Positions 21,042 to 30,863 are shown, counted from the first letter of the stretch. The stretch: DNA of 64,000 bases from Rheinheimera lutimaris (GCF_013283795.1 NZ_JABSOD010000011.1:47585-111584); one strand, 5' to 3'. Notes: generated from the sequence alone by a model not told the origin. Made by a program: numbers and translations.

Positions 21042-21063
21042 TCGCTGTTTACCGTTAGTTGTG

Positions 21064-22062
21064 TTATAGCGTTTTAGTCACTTTGTTCAGGCCAGGAGGC
21101 GCATCCGGGTCAATGCCACGGCTGCGGGCCACCACTTCAACATCCAGATAAAACCGTTGCAATACCAACAACGGCAACACCCGTGGATGTGCAACGATGT
21201 CGTTGTGATGCAACTGCACGATGGCAGCGCCACGACTGCGTACATCTTCAACCTGGCCGCGATGCGCATTGATACTTTCATCGCTGATGCTGACATCAAC
21301 AATAGCAAACTGATTTTTTACCAGGGTTACCGGACCGTGCAAAAACTCCGCACTGGAAAACGCCTCGGCATGAATACCGCACACTTCTTTTAGCTTCAGT
21401 GCAATTTCACGCGAAATGGCGTAACCCAAGCCGCGGCCCAACACGACCAGATGTGCTACCCGCTCCAGTGCTTGCGCTGTAAGCTGCTGCGGCAACGCTA
21501 TAGCAGCGGTTAAGCTTTGCGGTAATTGTTGCACCGCCTGCTGCAATGCCTGATTACCGGACCACACCGATACCAGTTGCAAGATGGCACTTAAGGTCGC
21601 CAGATAACTTTTTGTCGCCGCCACGGCTTTTTCTGCCCCAACGTGCAACGGTAACGTATAGTGCGCCAGCTCCGCTAAAGGCGAGGTGGTATCGTTTACC
21701 AACGCCACTACCATGGCGCCACTGCGTTTGGCCATTTCTACCTGAGCCAGGATATCCGGACTGCGGCCGGACTGCGAAATCACCAGCACCAGCGCATCGG
21801 CCAGTTGCAGTGACTTGTTATACACACTGGCAATAGAAGGTGCCGCTGCCGCAACCGGCAAACCCACCTCAATTTCAATTAAATACTTGGCAAATACCCC
21901 GGCGTGATCAGACGAGCCGCGCCCTACCATATAAACAAATTTCGGTGCGCGCTGGCGGATCTGCGCCACCACCTGCTCAACCATTGCCGCGTTAGCAGCC
22001 AGTTGTTCGGCAATACGTTGCGGGGCTTCTGTGGCTTCAAGCGCCATAATACTGTTGCTCAT
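21064..22062 (-). CDS. nagB: Glucosamine-6-phosphate deaminase, NagB-II type (SIS domains)
   Basis: 332 residues with two SIS sugar-phosphate domains. Domain one has YMVGRGSSDHAGVFAKYLIE and LVLVISQSGRSPDI; domain two has LVVLGRGLGYAISREIALKLKEVCGIHAEAFSSAEFLHGP. The fold resembles the isomerase half of GlmS, not classical NagB. In Shewanella this non-orthologous enzyme (NagB-II) converts glucosamine-6-phosphate to fructose-6-phosphate and ammonia. Its place between nagK and nagA supports that role. It starts about ten bases after nagK, so it is translated from the same message. Confidence 0.94.
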   Translation of the reverse strand: MSNSIMALEATEAPQRIAEQLAANAAMVEQVVAQIRQRAPKFVYMVGRGSSDHAGVFAKYLIEIEVGLPVAAAAPSIASVYNKSLQLADALVLVISQSGRSPDILAQVEMAKRSGAMVVALVNDTTSPLAELAHYTLPLHVGAEKAVAATKSYLATLSAILQLVSVWSGNQALQQAVQQLPQSLTAAIALPQQLTAQALERVAHLVVLGRGLGYAISREIALKLKEVCGIHAEAFSSAEFLHGPVTLVKNQFAIVDVSISDESINAHRGQVEDVRSRGAAIVQLHHNDIVAHPRVLPLLVLQRFYLDVEVVARSRGIDPDAPPGLNKVTKTL

Positions 22063-22072
22063 TACTTCTTAC

Positions 22073-22978
22073 CTATAACGACATAGCGATAGATTGCGTT
22101 TGATTGCGCGAACGGGCGTACCAAACAGCTCCGAGCTCCGGCGTTTGCAGTGCCGGAGTAACCTGTTGTTGAATTTGTGCGGGTAAATACGGTAACAATT
22201 TGTGCGCCAGGCCGCCAATAAAAGATAACCGCGGCGGTTGAATACTCAGTAAGCGGTTGGCAATGTCGGCAATAAAACCGGCGCCCTGCTGCACCAGTTG
22301 CAGTGCGGTTTCATCGCCGGCCTCAGCCGCAACAAATACCAAAGGCGCAAATTTAGCATAGGTCGTCGGCGTAGCATGCATAAAATGCGCGACCAGCTCC
22401 ATAGCGTTGGCAGCTGCAAGCTCTTGCAACAGTAAATCAGCCAGCATGGTTTGTGGCGCTAACTTATCTAAACTTAACAACACCTTGTGCAACAACTGCA
22501 TACCAAACCAGGCGCCGCTGCCGTTATCCCCGTAAGGGAAACCATGGCCACCTAACTCTATCAGTTGGCCATTCACATCAGCCAAACCACAAGAGCCGGT
22601 CCCGACAATAATAACAGCGCCATCGCCGCCCTGATGCGCCCCCATACAAGCGATATGTAAATCACTGGTCAGGTGCAATGTTTTAAACGGGTGCTGCCAA
22701 TCAGAAAACAGCTGAAAATACTGTGGCACATTAACCCCGGCCAGGCCAGCACCGGCCACCAACCGCGACATATCGTTAAATGCCAGCCCCGCGCAGGTTA
22801 ATGCTTGCTGTGTTGCGCTTAAAATAGAGTCGGTCGCGACTTTCATACCACGCAGTGGATTAGCAGGGCCGGACAAGCCTTCGCCTAAAATTTGCTGATC
22901 TGACGATACAATAACTGCGCGGCATTTGCTGCCACCGCCGTCTATCCCCAAATACAAAGGCGTATCGGCCTTCAGCAT
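22073..22978 (-). CDS. nagK: N-acetylglucosamine kinase (BadF/BadG family)
   Basis: About 301 residues from ATG 22978, which has AGGG nine bases upstream. In-frame ATGs at 22987 and 23047 would give slightly longer forms. The phosphate-1 motif LGIDGGGSKCRAVIVSSD opens the protein; GAGLAGV, IIVGTGSCGLADVNG and GGHGFPYGDNGSGAWFG follow, as in ASKHA-fold N-acetylglucosamine kinases. It phosphorylates GlcNAc brought in by NagP, using ATP. It is the first gene of the nag operon and sits behind a NagR-type palindrome at 23082-23099. Confidence 0.93.
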   Translation of the reverse strand: MLKADTPLYLGIDGGGSKCRAVIVSSDQQILGEGLSGPANPLRGMKVATDSILSATQQALTCAGLAFNDMSRLVAGAGLAGVNVPQYFQLFSDWQHPFKTLHLTSDLHIACMGAHQGGDGAVIIVGTGSCGLADVNGQLIELGGHGFPYGDNGSGAWFGMQLLHKVLLSLDKLAPQTMLADLLLQELAAANAMELVAHFMHATPTTYAKFAPLVFVAAEAGDETALQLVQQGAGFIADIANRLLSIQPPRLSFIGGLAHKLLPYLPAQIQQQVTPALQTPELGAVWYARSRNQTQSIAMSL

Positions 22979-23081
22979 TGCATTCATCCCTATAACCTCG
23001 TCACAAGTAATGCAGCCGGCTACTCTGGCCAACTGCGAAGTGGTCAATGCTGCGCTGTAGATTAAATCAACAACCAGCTAA

Positions 23082-23099
23082 ATTGACAGCGTTGTCATT
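23082..23099. promoter_or_regulatory. NagR-type operator between nagK and the hexosaminidase gene
   Basis: On the minus strand this reads AATGACAACGCTGTCAAT, identical in 17 of 18 bases to the site at 30918-30935. The arms AATGACA and TGTCAAT flank ACGC. It lies about 95-104 bases upstream of the nagK start and 231 bases upstream of the hexosaminidase, so it can control both divergent units. NagR as its binder is inferred from the shared sites and the linked LacI-type gene. Confidence 0.8.
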
Positions 23100-23329
23100 T
23101 TTTAAAATCAGCATATAATAATTCTGACAAATAACAAGTGTCTTGTTTAAAAAACAAACGGACATTTTGCTACTTTGCGACAGACACATAAATAAATAAG
23201 ATTTTAATCAGTAGTTTAGCAAAGATATCTGAGCTGTTAAGCTGAAGAATAAAACCACAAGGCAGCAGGTTACTGTGCCGGCACGGCGCTACAACCACAG
23301 CACCGGCCAAAATAAAGGGGAACTATATT

Positions 23330-25921
23330 ATGCCATTACTACGGGTACTGTGTTGTCTGATGTTGGCACTCTGTTGTCAACCGGCCATGGCTAAAACGTC
23401 ATTTACCCAACAACAATTGGCCGGTTTTGCCAACGACAGCAGCCTGATATTCAGTGTCTTGTCTAATCAACTGACAGAGCCGTCACGTTTTAATGCTGCC
23501 ATTACCCTGCACAACGGCTCTGCTTACACCCTGCCGGGCGGTAAGTCAGACTGGCAAATTTACTTTCACTCTATCCGCCGTATCGACACTACACAGCAGC
23601 AAGGCTTGGTGCTGCAGCATGTACAGGGCGATCTGCACCGCCTGAGCCCCGAACACGATTTTGCCGGCTTAGCACCCGGCCAGCAGTTGCAATTAACTTA
23701 CAGCTCCGCGCCCTGGGTGGTTAGCTACAGTGACTTTATGCCACGCGCCTTTATCACCGCCACCGGGCTGACACCGGCGGTATTTGCCAATACCGATACC
23801 GAACAGCTAAACCGCTTTGTTGCCCCTATCAACACCGCACAACAGCAATTGCGCAACAGTGGTACCGCCGATCTGGTGCCGATAACAAACGCTGCAAGCC
23901 GGTTTGTCAATAATGCTGAACTTAACGCCCACAGCAACGATACTGAGATCGCACAGCGGATTATTCCTACGCCACTGCAGGCGAAATTCAGTAAGCGCCG
24001 GCTAACACTCAGCAGCAACTGGCAGATTAGTTATAGCGGGCGTTTAACCAGCGAAGCGGCATATTTGCAGCAGCAACTACAACTGTCAGGCCTGTCTCTG
24101 CAGAGCGCTGTCAGCAGCAACGTCAGCGCCCCGCAAATCCGCTTAAGTGTCGATGCCACTATGCCGCTAACGGCAGAAGGCTATCAGTTGGACATAGCCG
24201 ACAAACAGATCAAGCTGATTGGTAAAGACAATGCCGGCGCTTTTTACGCTGTGCAATCGTTGCTGGCACTGGCGCAGCAAACAGACCTCGGCATTCAGCT
24301 GCCGCAGGGTAAGATAACAGATCAGCCGCGCGCCTCCTGGCGTGGTATGCATTATGATATGGCGCGCAATTTTCACGGCAAAGATGTCACCTTACGCCTG
24401 ATAGACAATATGGCGCGCTATAAGCTGAATAAGCTGCACCTGCATTTAACCGAAGATGAAGGCTGGCGGCTGGAAATTCCGGGCTTACCCGAGCTGACAG
24501 CTATCGGCGCCAACCGCTGCTTTGATTTAACCGAACAACAATGTTTGCTTACCCAACTGGGTACCGGGCCACACAGCAGCGGCTCAGGCAACGGCTACTA
24601 CAGTACTGCTGATTTTATTGAGATATTACAATACGCTGCTGCGCGGCATATTGAAGTTATTCCTGAAATTGACCTGCCTGGCCACGCCCGTGCCGCCATA
24701 GTCGCGATGAAAGCACGCTACAACCGGTTGCAGGCCCTGGGGCAGCCACAAGCCGCGGCGCAATATTTACTTTCTGATCCGGCAGACACATCGCGCTACC
24801 TTAGCGTGCAAAATTATAACGACAGCTCGGCCAATGTCTGCCTGGAGTCTACTTATGCCTTTGTCGAAAAAGTGGTGTATGAGTTACAACAAATGTACCG
24901 CAGTGCCGGAGTAAAGCTGCAAATTTTTCATATGGGTGGCGATGAGGTAGCGCAGGGCTCCTGGTTGGGTTCACCGGCCTGCCAGCAATTGTTTGCCGCC
25001 CCGGACAACGGCATCGCCGGTGTTGCCGATTTAAAACCCTGGTTTGTCAGCCGCGTAGCAGAGATTACCCACCGCCGCGGTCTGGATCTGGCAGGCTGGG
25101 AAGACGGCCTGATGTACGACCAACAACACACCTTTAACCGCACACAGTTTGCCAATAACAAGGTGATTGCCCATGCCTGGGACAATATCTGGGAATGGGG
25201 TGTCGCCGACCGTGCTTACCGGCTGGCCAATAATGGTTATCAGGTAGTGCTGTCGCCGGGCACGCACCTGTACTTTGATCATCCGCACGAAGCCCACCCA
25301 CTCGAGCGCGGCTATTACTGGGCAACCCGTTTCAGCAGCATCGATAAAGTATTCGGTTTTATGCCGGATAACCTGTATGCCAATGCTGACACGACCCGAA
25401 ATGGCGCTGCAATCAATGACCTTGAAGCCCTGGTAGGCCGCGAAATGCCGTCTCTGCAACAACCACAAAATATTCTCGGCATTCAGGGCCAGCTGTGGAG
25501 CGAAACCATCCGCACCGCAGAGCAGCTGGAACAGATGCTCTACCCCAGAATGCTGGCGCTGGCCGAACGTGCCTGGCACAAAGCCGCGTGGGAGCAAAAC
25601 AACAATCCGCAACAAGCTCTGCGACAGCGACAACAAGATTGGTATAGCTTTGCCAGCAGACTCAATAAGACAGAGTTTGCCAGGCTGACAGCCAACGGCA
25701 GCAGTTTTTATCTGCCACCACCCGGCTCCATACACACCGCCGCCGGCATTAGCGTGAACAATGCCATACCTGGTTTATATACCGAATTCAGTACAGATAA
25801 CGGCGTTAGCTGGCAGCCGTATAAAGCCCCGCTGGCGACAGAGGAAAAAGTAGTATGGTTACGCAGCCGGTATCAGGCTGTACAAAGCAGAATAGTGGAA
25901 GTAACAAACAGCGGGCACTAA
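23330..25921 (+). CDS. Beta-N-acetylhexosaminidase, GH20
   Basis: 863 residues with signal peptide MPLLRVLCCLMLALCCQPAMA. An N-terminal chitobiase-type carbohydrate domain (about residues 30-180, with WQIYFHSIRRI) is followed by a GH20b alpha/beta domain (about 210-330). The TIM barrel starts at WRGMHYDMARNFHGKDVTL. The catalytic pair is Asp538-Glu539 in HMGGDE, and WDNIWEWG and QLWSET supply the substrate-lining Trp residues. A C-terminal beta-sandwich follows. It releases GlcNAc from chitobiose and longer oligomers in the periplasm or outside, feeding the NagP route. AAGGGGAA precedes the ATG. It is divergent from nagK and shares its operator region. Confidence 0.96.
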   Translation: MPLLRVLCCLMLALCCQPAMAKTSFTQQQLAGFANDSSLIFSVLSNQLTEPSRFNAAITLHNGSAYTLPGGKSDWQIYFHSIRRIDTTQQQGLVLQHVQGDLHRLSPEHDFAGLAPGQQLQLTYSSAPWVVSYSDFMPRAFITATGLTPAVFANTDTEQLNRFVAPINTAQQQLRNSGTADLVPITNAASRFVNNAELNAHSNDTEIAQRIIPTPLQAKFSKRRLTLSSNWQISYSGRLTSEAAYLQQQLQLSGLSLQSAVSSNVSAPQIRLSVDATMPLTAEGYQLDIADKQIKLIGKDNAGAFYAVQSLLALAQQTDLGIQLPQGKITDQPRASWRGMHYDMARNFHGKDVTLRLIDNMARYKLNKLHLHLTEDEGWRLEIPGLPELTAIGANRCFDLTEQQCLLTQLGTGPHSSGSGNGYYSTADFIEILQYAAARHIEVIPEIDLPGHARAAIVAMKARYNRLQALGQPQAAAQYLLSDPADTSRYLSVQNYNDSSANVCLESTYAFVEKVVYELQQMYRSAGVKLQIFHMGGDEVAQGSWLGSPACQQLFAAPDNGIAGVADLKPWFVSRVAEITHRRGLDLAGWEDGLMYDQQHTFNRTQFANNKVIAHAWDNIWEWGVADRAYRLANNGYQVVLSPGTHLYFDHPHEAHPLERGYYWATRFSSIDKVFGFMPDNLYANADTTRNGAAINDLEALVGREMPSLQQPQNILGIQGQLWSETIRTAEQLEQMLYPRMLALAERAWHKAAWEQNNNPQQALRQRQQDWYSFASRLNKTEFARLTANGSSFYLPPPGSIHTAAGISVNNAIPGLYTEFSTDNGVSWQPYKAPLATEEKVVWLRSRYQAVQSRIVEVTNSGH

Positions 25922-25927
25922 CAAGAT

Positions 25928-25957
25928 AGCAGGTAACAGCCGGTGCTGTTACCTGCT
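25928..25957. terminator. Hairpin between convergent hexosaminidase and SapC-like genes
   Basis: AGCAGGTAACAGC pairs perfectly with GCTGTTACCTGCT around a four-base loop, forming a 13-base-pair stem directly after the hexosaminidase stop. No clear T run follows on either strand, so it may stabilise transcript ends rather than act as a classical terminator. Confidence 0.55.
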
Positions 25958-25964
25958 GCAACAC

Positions 25965-26678
25965 TTAACTGGCGTCAGCGATCTTTTTCACTAACTTTTG
26001 TGTATGTTGCAATGACATCAGATGCGCATAAATGGCTGTCAGGAAGCCATTTTTACGCAGCTCAACAAATACCTCATCGCTAAGCTCGTTCAGCTTCTTC
26101 TCATCCAACAGATGAATACCGTTAATACGGCGCTCTTCACCGTTTACATTTAACGTTAATACCTGCTCTTTTATCAGTTCAAGCTCTTGCAGCTTAGCAA
26201 CAAAATTACGCGTAATTTGTCCCAACTCAAGATACTCAGCCATCTGTTGCTTACGATGGGTTAAAAACTCGCTCTCAGCACCGTCGGCATTAAACAACGC
26301 ATTGCCTTCTGTCTGGCCAACACGCTCTGAAGATTCATCCAGCGCTACCAATAAACGCTCGCTTTCAGCTTTATCCTGCACCAATACCAGTGGGTAGTTA
26401 CGCACTGCACGCGGTACATATAACGCCTGCCATTTGTCATCCTGCATAAACAGGTTTTGTTTGGCTGACAGCCCCAACATTACCACCGGCTGATAAGTGT
26501 TGTTTTCGCCGTTTTTAACGAACACGATAGGAAACTCAGCACCTGCTACCACAAATTCATGTACCACAACCGGCAACATGTGCTCGCTGCTGATATGAGA
26601 AAAGGCGTTGTTGTTATTAATTTTTGTATCTGCGTGCTGTTCCTTGTTTAACGGCACAATCTTTGGCGTTGAAGTCAT
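25965..26678 (-). CDS. SapC-like family protein
   Basis: 237 residues from ATG 26678, with GAG seven to eight bases upstream; an ATG at 26702 would add eight residues. The sequence matches the SapC family by its central block (VMLGLSAKQNLFMQDDKWQALYVPRAVRNYPLVLVQD) and the C-terminal segment (LNVNGEERRINGIHLLDEKKLNELSDEVFVELRKNG). The family is named from a Campylobacter protein and its biochemical role is unknown. It is very often found beside TonB-dependent receptors and sugar-use genes in Alteromonadales and Xanthomonadales, as here. No signal peptide is visible, so it is probably cytoplasmic. A helper role in oligosaccharide utilisation is inferred from context only. Confidence 0.8.
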   Translation of the reverse strand: MTSTPKIVPLNKEQHADTKINNNNAFSHISSEHMLPVVVHEFVVAGAEFPIVFVKNGENNTYQPVVMLGLSAKQNLFMQDDKWQALYVPRAVRNYPLVLVQDKAESERLLVALDESSERVGQTEGNALFNADGAESEFLTHRKQQMAEYLELGQITRNFVAKLQELELIKEQVLTLNVNGEERRINGIHLLDEKKLNELSDEVFVELRKNGFLTAIYAHLMSLQHTQKLVKKIADAS

Positions 26679-26995
26679 AAAACTGCTCTTTATTTTAGTC
26701 ATTAATGTGAGAAGTGCTGACGGTATTAATGTTGGATCCCCTGAATGCCATCAGCAGTGCGGCCTTATCATGCGCTAAGTCGGCGGCAGGATCAACAGCA
26801 GCACTAAGGCAAACCAGAGCATATTCGCTAATAGATTATCTGCCTTCAGTTTTTTATAGAAAATCCACTTTAACGCCGCCATTATTCAACCTTGCTATTT
26901 TACGCTATTCGCACTGCGCATCGCTTCATCACTGGTAAAACCGTACAAAAACCGATATAACAAAGCATCGAGTTAAACCGGCGCAGACCGTATAA
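26679..26995. other. Divergent promoter region, no gene seen
   Basis: About 317 bases lie between the SapC-like gene (minus) and the permease gene (plus). It contains a possible 74-codon frame with no ribosome site or family resemblance, which I do not accept. I see no NagR-type palindrome here, unlike the other intergenic regions of the locus. Confidence 0.5.
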
Positions 26996-28066
26996 ATGCA
27001 GCAAAAACTGAAGCAACATTTGTGGGTGTGGTTACTCTGGCTGGCCGGCTTTTATGCCGTCTGGCTGTATCTGGTTATTGGCTTGGGCTACTGGCCGCAA
27101 GCTAAAGCACACTGGCCAATTGCCGTGGCAATGGCAATTGGCAGCTATGCCGCCGGCTCTACGCCAATGGGCGGTGGTACCGTAGGCTTTCCGGTGCTGG
27201 TATTACTGTTTGAGTTGCCCGCCACTCTGGGGCGTGATTTCAGCTTTGCCGTGCAGGCCATCGGCATGACCAGCGCCAGCATTTTTATTCTGGCACGGCG
27301 CCAGCCCATTGCGTGGGCCATGCTTAAAGGTGCCATGCTGGGCAGCTTAATCGGCACGCCGCTGGGCATCTGGTTAATAGCCCCTTATATTCCGGGTTTA
27401 TGGATCAAGCTGGTGTTTGCCATAGTGTGGGCCAGTTTCGGCATTCTGCATCTGTATCGTGTAAATGAAATTGCCGGCCACAACGGTATGACCGAATTTA
27501 ACGAGAAGTGGGATTTTAAAGTCGGCTGCTGGATTGGTTTGCTGGCAGGCGCTGCAGTGGCATCGGTTACCGGCGTGGGTATTGATATGGTGCTGTATAC
27601 CGCCCTGGTGTTGCTGTGCCGTACAGACTTAAAAATCGCCATTCCTACCTCAGTGATCATAATGGCGTTCACCTCTGTGCTTGGCGTGATCGTAAAAAAC
27701 CTTACCACCGGTATGCAACCGGGCGTATTTGAAAACTGGCTGGCCGCCGCGCCGGTAGTAGCACTTGGCGCGCCGCTCGGCGTATTTATTGTAGCGTTAA
27801 TTGGCCGCAAACCCACGCTGTTAGTCGTGGCGTTTTTATGTGTACTACAGTTTTTCTGGACCATGCACTCCGAGCGCGCCAGTCTGGGCCTCAGCGGTAT
27901 GCTGTTATCCACCCTGGCAGTAGGCATTTGTTTATTGGGTTTTGAGCAACTGCGACGCTGGGGCGCAAAACTGGTGGGCGAGCGCGCAGATATTGACGCT
28001 TCACATATTGCCACTAACAGCAAAACCTCAAACCATACTACTCCGTCAGTCGGTAGCCTTAAGTAA
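26996..28066 (+). CDS. TauE/SafE-family (TSUP) membrane permease
   Basis: 356 residues and about eight to nine membrane helices. The family duplicates a four-helix unit, each with a GxG-rich loop: MAIGSYAAGSTPMGGGTVGFPVLVLLF in the first half, and LLAGAAVASVTGVGIDMVLYTALVLLCRTDLKIAIPTS in the second. Members export or import sulfite, sulfonates and other organic anions. Substrate here is unknown; between SapC and the chitin receptor it might handle a by-product such as acetate or a sulfated sugar anion, but this is speculation. The hydrophilic C-terminal tail of about 40 residues is cytoplasmic or periplasmic without known motif. The ribosome site before ATG 26996 is weak. Confidence 0.88.
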   Translation: MQQKLKQHLWVWLLWLAGFYAVWLYLVIGLGYWPQAKAHWPIAVAMAIGSYAAGSTPMGGGTVGFPVLVLLFELPATLGRDFSFAVQAIGMTSASIFILARRQPIAWAMLKGAMLGSLIGTPLGIWLIAPYIPGLWIKLVFAIVWASFGILHLYRVNEIAGHNGMTEFNEKWDFKVGCWIGLLAGAAVASVTGVGIDMVLYTALVLLCRTDLKIAIPTSVIIMAFTSVLGVIVKNLTTGMQPGVFENWLAAAPVVALGAPLGVFIVALIGRKPTLLVVAFLCVLQFFWTMHSERASLGLSGMLLSTLAVGICLLGFEQLRRWGAKLVGERADIDASHIATNSKTSNHTTPSVGSLK

Positions 28067-28105
28067 AAACCTGCTTACTGTGGGAATACAGTCGGAATAT
28101 ATAGC

Positions 28106-28133
28106 AAAAAAGGAAAGCCAATGGCTTTCCTTT
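28106..28133. terminator. Bidirectional Rho-independent terminator
   Basis: GGAAAGCC (28112-28119) pairs with GGCTTTCC (28123-28130), flanked by an A run on the left and a T-rich stretch on the right. It serves the convergent ends of the permease and the TonB-dependent receptor. Confidence 0.83.
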
Positions 28134-28160
28134 CTTAATTGAGTAATTTAATCCTATGTT

Positions 28161-30863
28161 TTAAAAACGGATATTTACCCCAGCGGTAAAGCGGCGACCG
28201 TTTTCATAAAGTGATGCAGGGCGCGCTTTATCAATATGATACTGATACAAGTCTTCATCCATCAGGTTCACCGCCTCTACCACAAAAGACACGGTTTCAC
28301 TGAAATTATACGTTACGCTGGCATCCAGTTGACCAAAGTCATCTGTATACACTTCATTACCAAACTCACCTACGCCATTGAAAAACTCAGTACGGTAGTT
28401 ATAGCTTAAACGTGCACTGAAGCTATCATTCTCAAAGTAACCGGTCAGGTTAGCCATATGACGCGAATTACCGGCAATCAAGCCAGAGCCGGGGTTATTT
28501 ACCGCGTCACGTTCTTGCTCGCTCTCAGCGTCAGTGTAGGTATAGTTAGTGATCAAACCAAAATCACCAAAAGCTTGCTGATAAGACACCTCCAAACCTT
28601 GGACCCGACCGCCTAAACCATTTTTCGGTTCAGTAATGGTAACTTCAACCTGTTCATTATTAATCTCGTCAAACGCCATTTCCCGGGTAACAGAGTTAAG
28701 TACAGAACCCTGAATATCTTTATGGAAGAATGTAAAAGCAATTAAAGAGCTGGCATTAAAATACCACTCGTAACCAATATCAAATTGGTTGGCGCGCACG
28801 GGCTCCAAAAATGGATTACCACGACTACCTGTGCGGGTAGGAATGTTCACCGACTGCTGGTTAGCAATGTTGACATAATCTGGCCTGGACATCACTCTGG
28901 CAGCAGAGAATCGCACCAGGCTGTCTTCGGATACATCGAATACCAGGTTAATGTTCGGCAGTACATCGGTATAACTGTGCTTCAGGGAATTGTAAGCCAC
29001 CCCCCAATCACCATCACGGCCGGGCTCTACAGCATCTGCCAGTAAATCATAACCTCCCACCATATCAATAGAAGCTGCAACCCAATCTCCGGTCCAGCTG
29101 TAACCTGCAGATGATACATCGGTTTTTACCACCCGCACGCCGATATCACCGCGTACTGATTCGCCGGAAAAATCAGCTTTAACATAAGCGGCGGAAATTT
29201 TTTCATTTACTTCCCAGGTATTGGGTAGAAACAAAAACTCTGTAGTCGGGCTGTTATACGCTGCCGCGGGGAATACAGTAGATGCTGAGTTTGCGCTGCT
29301 CATTAACGGATAATAAGCATAGTTGCTGCCGTCATGAACATCTGAAAACTTCAAGCCTGCCAAAGAGCCCAACCAGTTACCGTCGCCGGCTCTCACTTCA
29401 CCATAAGGACCATTTGCCGGATCAATATGCTGAGAGTCTGCCAGCCAATGGAAACGCGTACCTGTCTGGCGCTGTCCTTTATCATGATCCTGAAACAGTA
29501 CACCGGTTTTTAAGCGGTTAAAAATGCCTTTATCCAACTCAAACGCAAAATCCAGTCCGGCATAAGTCTCCTCGTCATTCATTAAGCGTGCCCCCTCTTG
29601 AATATAAGAGAGATCACGGTTCTGAATATCAGAGAAAGTTTCTAAATTACCCGCAGTAACATAGTTACTTAAATTCAACCCTGAATCATAGCTTGAGTTA
29701 ACGTAAGCACCGTTAAACTGATGATAGCGATCACGTGAAGTACCGCCTTCAGCTTCAGTGGTACCCAACTTGCCGGTAACAGTGACACCATTGTTCAGTG
29801 TATGATTAATTTCCAAATCGTAAGATTTAGCATCGCTGTAGGATACACGGTCAATCACAGCAAACTCTGAGCTGGTATTATTTGCCTGACCGGCAACAAT
29901 TCCACTGCCGGAAAGCACCGCAGAACTTTCTACAAAGCCGCTGTTAAAAAAAGTATAAAGGTTGTGGTTAATATTATCGGCATCTAGCTTAGTATCAAGC
30001 ACGTTCAGCACTACATCGGTTTGATCCGAAGGCTGCCACTGTGCAGTAACTAACGCCGTTGTGCGTTTACGCTGTTGCTGGAAAAAAGCATCACCAATAA
30101 TGCGCGGCGCCCAATATTCTTCACCATCCACTTCTTGCCGGCCAAACCCCAGTACTTCTTTGCCTTTACGTGCTAACGAACGCTCTTGCTGGGTCAGTGA
30201 TACCAAAACACCGAATGTATCAGCATCATTTTTCCATGAATAAAGTCCGGACAATTGTGGATCCCACTCCTCAGACACATCACTGTACTGCCCTTGCACC
30301 TGCAATGACACCGTGTTTGCATCCAGATCGAGTGGTTTGCGGGTTTTCAAATAAACCGTACCACCTAAAGAGCCTTCCTGAATATCTGCCTGCGGCGTTT
30401 TATAGACTTCTAAATCGGATACCACGTTTGACGGCAACAAGGTAAAGTTAAACGCCCGTGACGGGTTATCCAGCACAAACCAATCGGCCGATGCAACTGA
30501 AGCGCCATTAAGCAGTGTGCGGTTTTGTGCAGGGTCAGTGCCGCGCACCGCAATTTTTTCGCCCTCGCCAAAACCACGGGTAACCGATACCCCGGTAATA
30601 CGCGACAAAGATTCAGCCACGTTTTTATCCGGGAACTTACCGATATCTTCAGCGGTTACCACATCCACCACTGCACCGGAAAAACGCTTGGCATTTAAAT
30701 TAGCCTCTTGTGATGCGCGGATACCACGCACCTGAATCACTTCCACTTGCTCTTCTTTTGCTGCTTCGTCAGCAGCAAAGGCTGGCATCGTTAATGCGGC
30801 ACTTCCCACTAACAAACTCAGTTTCACTGCTAAGGCACATTTATTTATTTTATTGTGCTGCAT
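28161..30863 (-). CDS. TonB-dependent receptor for chitin oligosaccharides (NAG-linked)
   Basis: 900 residues with signal peptide (MQHNKINKCALAVKLSLLVG, cleaved near AFA-AD). Next come a TonB box-like segment (QVEVIQVRG), an N-terminal plug (ASQEANLNAKRFSGAVVDVV, then DKNVAESLSRITGVSVTRGFGEG, AVRGTDPAQNRTLLNG) and a 22-strand barrel ending in FTAGVNIRF. The plug matches the oligosaccharide-receptor branch common in Alteromonadales and Xanthomonadales. In Shewanella such a receptor is part of the NAG regulon and takes up chitooligosaccharides. It is preceded by a NagR-type palindrome 55 bases upstream of the start and is divergent from nagR. Substrate is inferred from regulation and neighbours. 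Confidence 0.93.
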   Translation of the reverse strand: MQHNKINKCALAVKLSLLVGSAALTMPAFAADEAAKEEQVEVIQVRGIRASQEANLNAKRFSGAVVDVVTAEDIGKFPDKNVAESLSRITGVSVTRGFGEGEKIAVRGTDPAQNRTLLNGASVASADWFVLDNPSRAFNFTLLPSNVVSDLEVYKTPQADIQEGSLGGTVYLKTRKPLDLDANTVSLQVQGQYSDVSEEWDPQLSGLYSWKNDADTFGVLVSLTQQERSLARKGKEVLGFGRQEVDGEEYWAPRIIGDAFFQQQRKRTTALVTAQWQPSDQTDVVLNVLDTKLDADNINHNLYTFFNSGFVESSAVLSGSGIVAGQANNTSSEFAVIDRVSYSDAKSYDLEINHTLNNGVTVTGKLGTTEAEGGTSRDRYHQFNGAYVNSSYDSGLNLSNYVTAGNLETFSDIQNRDLSYIQEGARLMNDEETYAGLDFAFELDKGIFNRLKTGVLFQDHDKGQRQTGTRFHWLADSQHIDPANGPYGEVRAGDGNWLGSLAGLKFSDVHDGSNYAYYPLMSSANSASTVFPAAAYNSPTTEFLFLPNTWEVNEKISAAYVKADFSGESVRGDIGVRVVKTDVSSAGYSWTGDWVAASIDMVGGYDLLADAVEPGRDGDWGVAYNSLKHSYTDVLPNINLVFDVSEDSLVRFSAARVMSRPDYVNIANQQSVNIPTRTGSRGNPFLEPVRANQFDIGYEWYFNASSLIAFTFFHKDIQGSVLNSVTREMAFDEINNEQVEVTITEPKNGLGGRVQGLEVSYQQAFGDFGLITNYTYTDAESEQERDAVNNPGSGLIAGNSRHMANLTGYFENDSFSARLSYNYRTEFFNGVGEFGNEVYTDDFGQLDASVTYNFSETVSFVVEAVNLMDEDLYQYHIDKARPASLYENGRRFTAGVNIRF

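Noticed and set aside
25031..25735. A 234-codon minus-strand frame within the hexosaminidase gene
   Set aside because: Lies opposite the GH20 catalytic barrel, where codon constraints keep the antisense frame open; composition is not protein-like.
26714..26938. A 74-codon plus-strand frame between the SapC-like and permease genes
   Set aside because: No ribosome site, no family resemblance, mixed composition; better read as promoter DNA.
27385..28023. A 212-codon minus-strand frame within the TauE/SafE permease gene
   Set aside because: Antisense shadow rich in Thr and Pro, without start signal or recognised domain.
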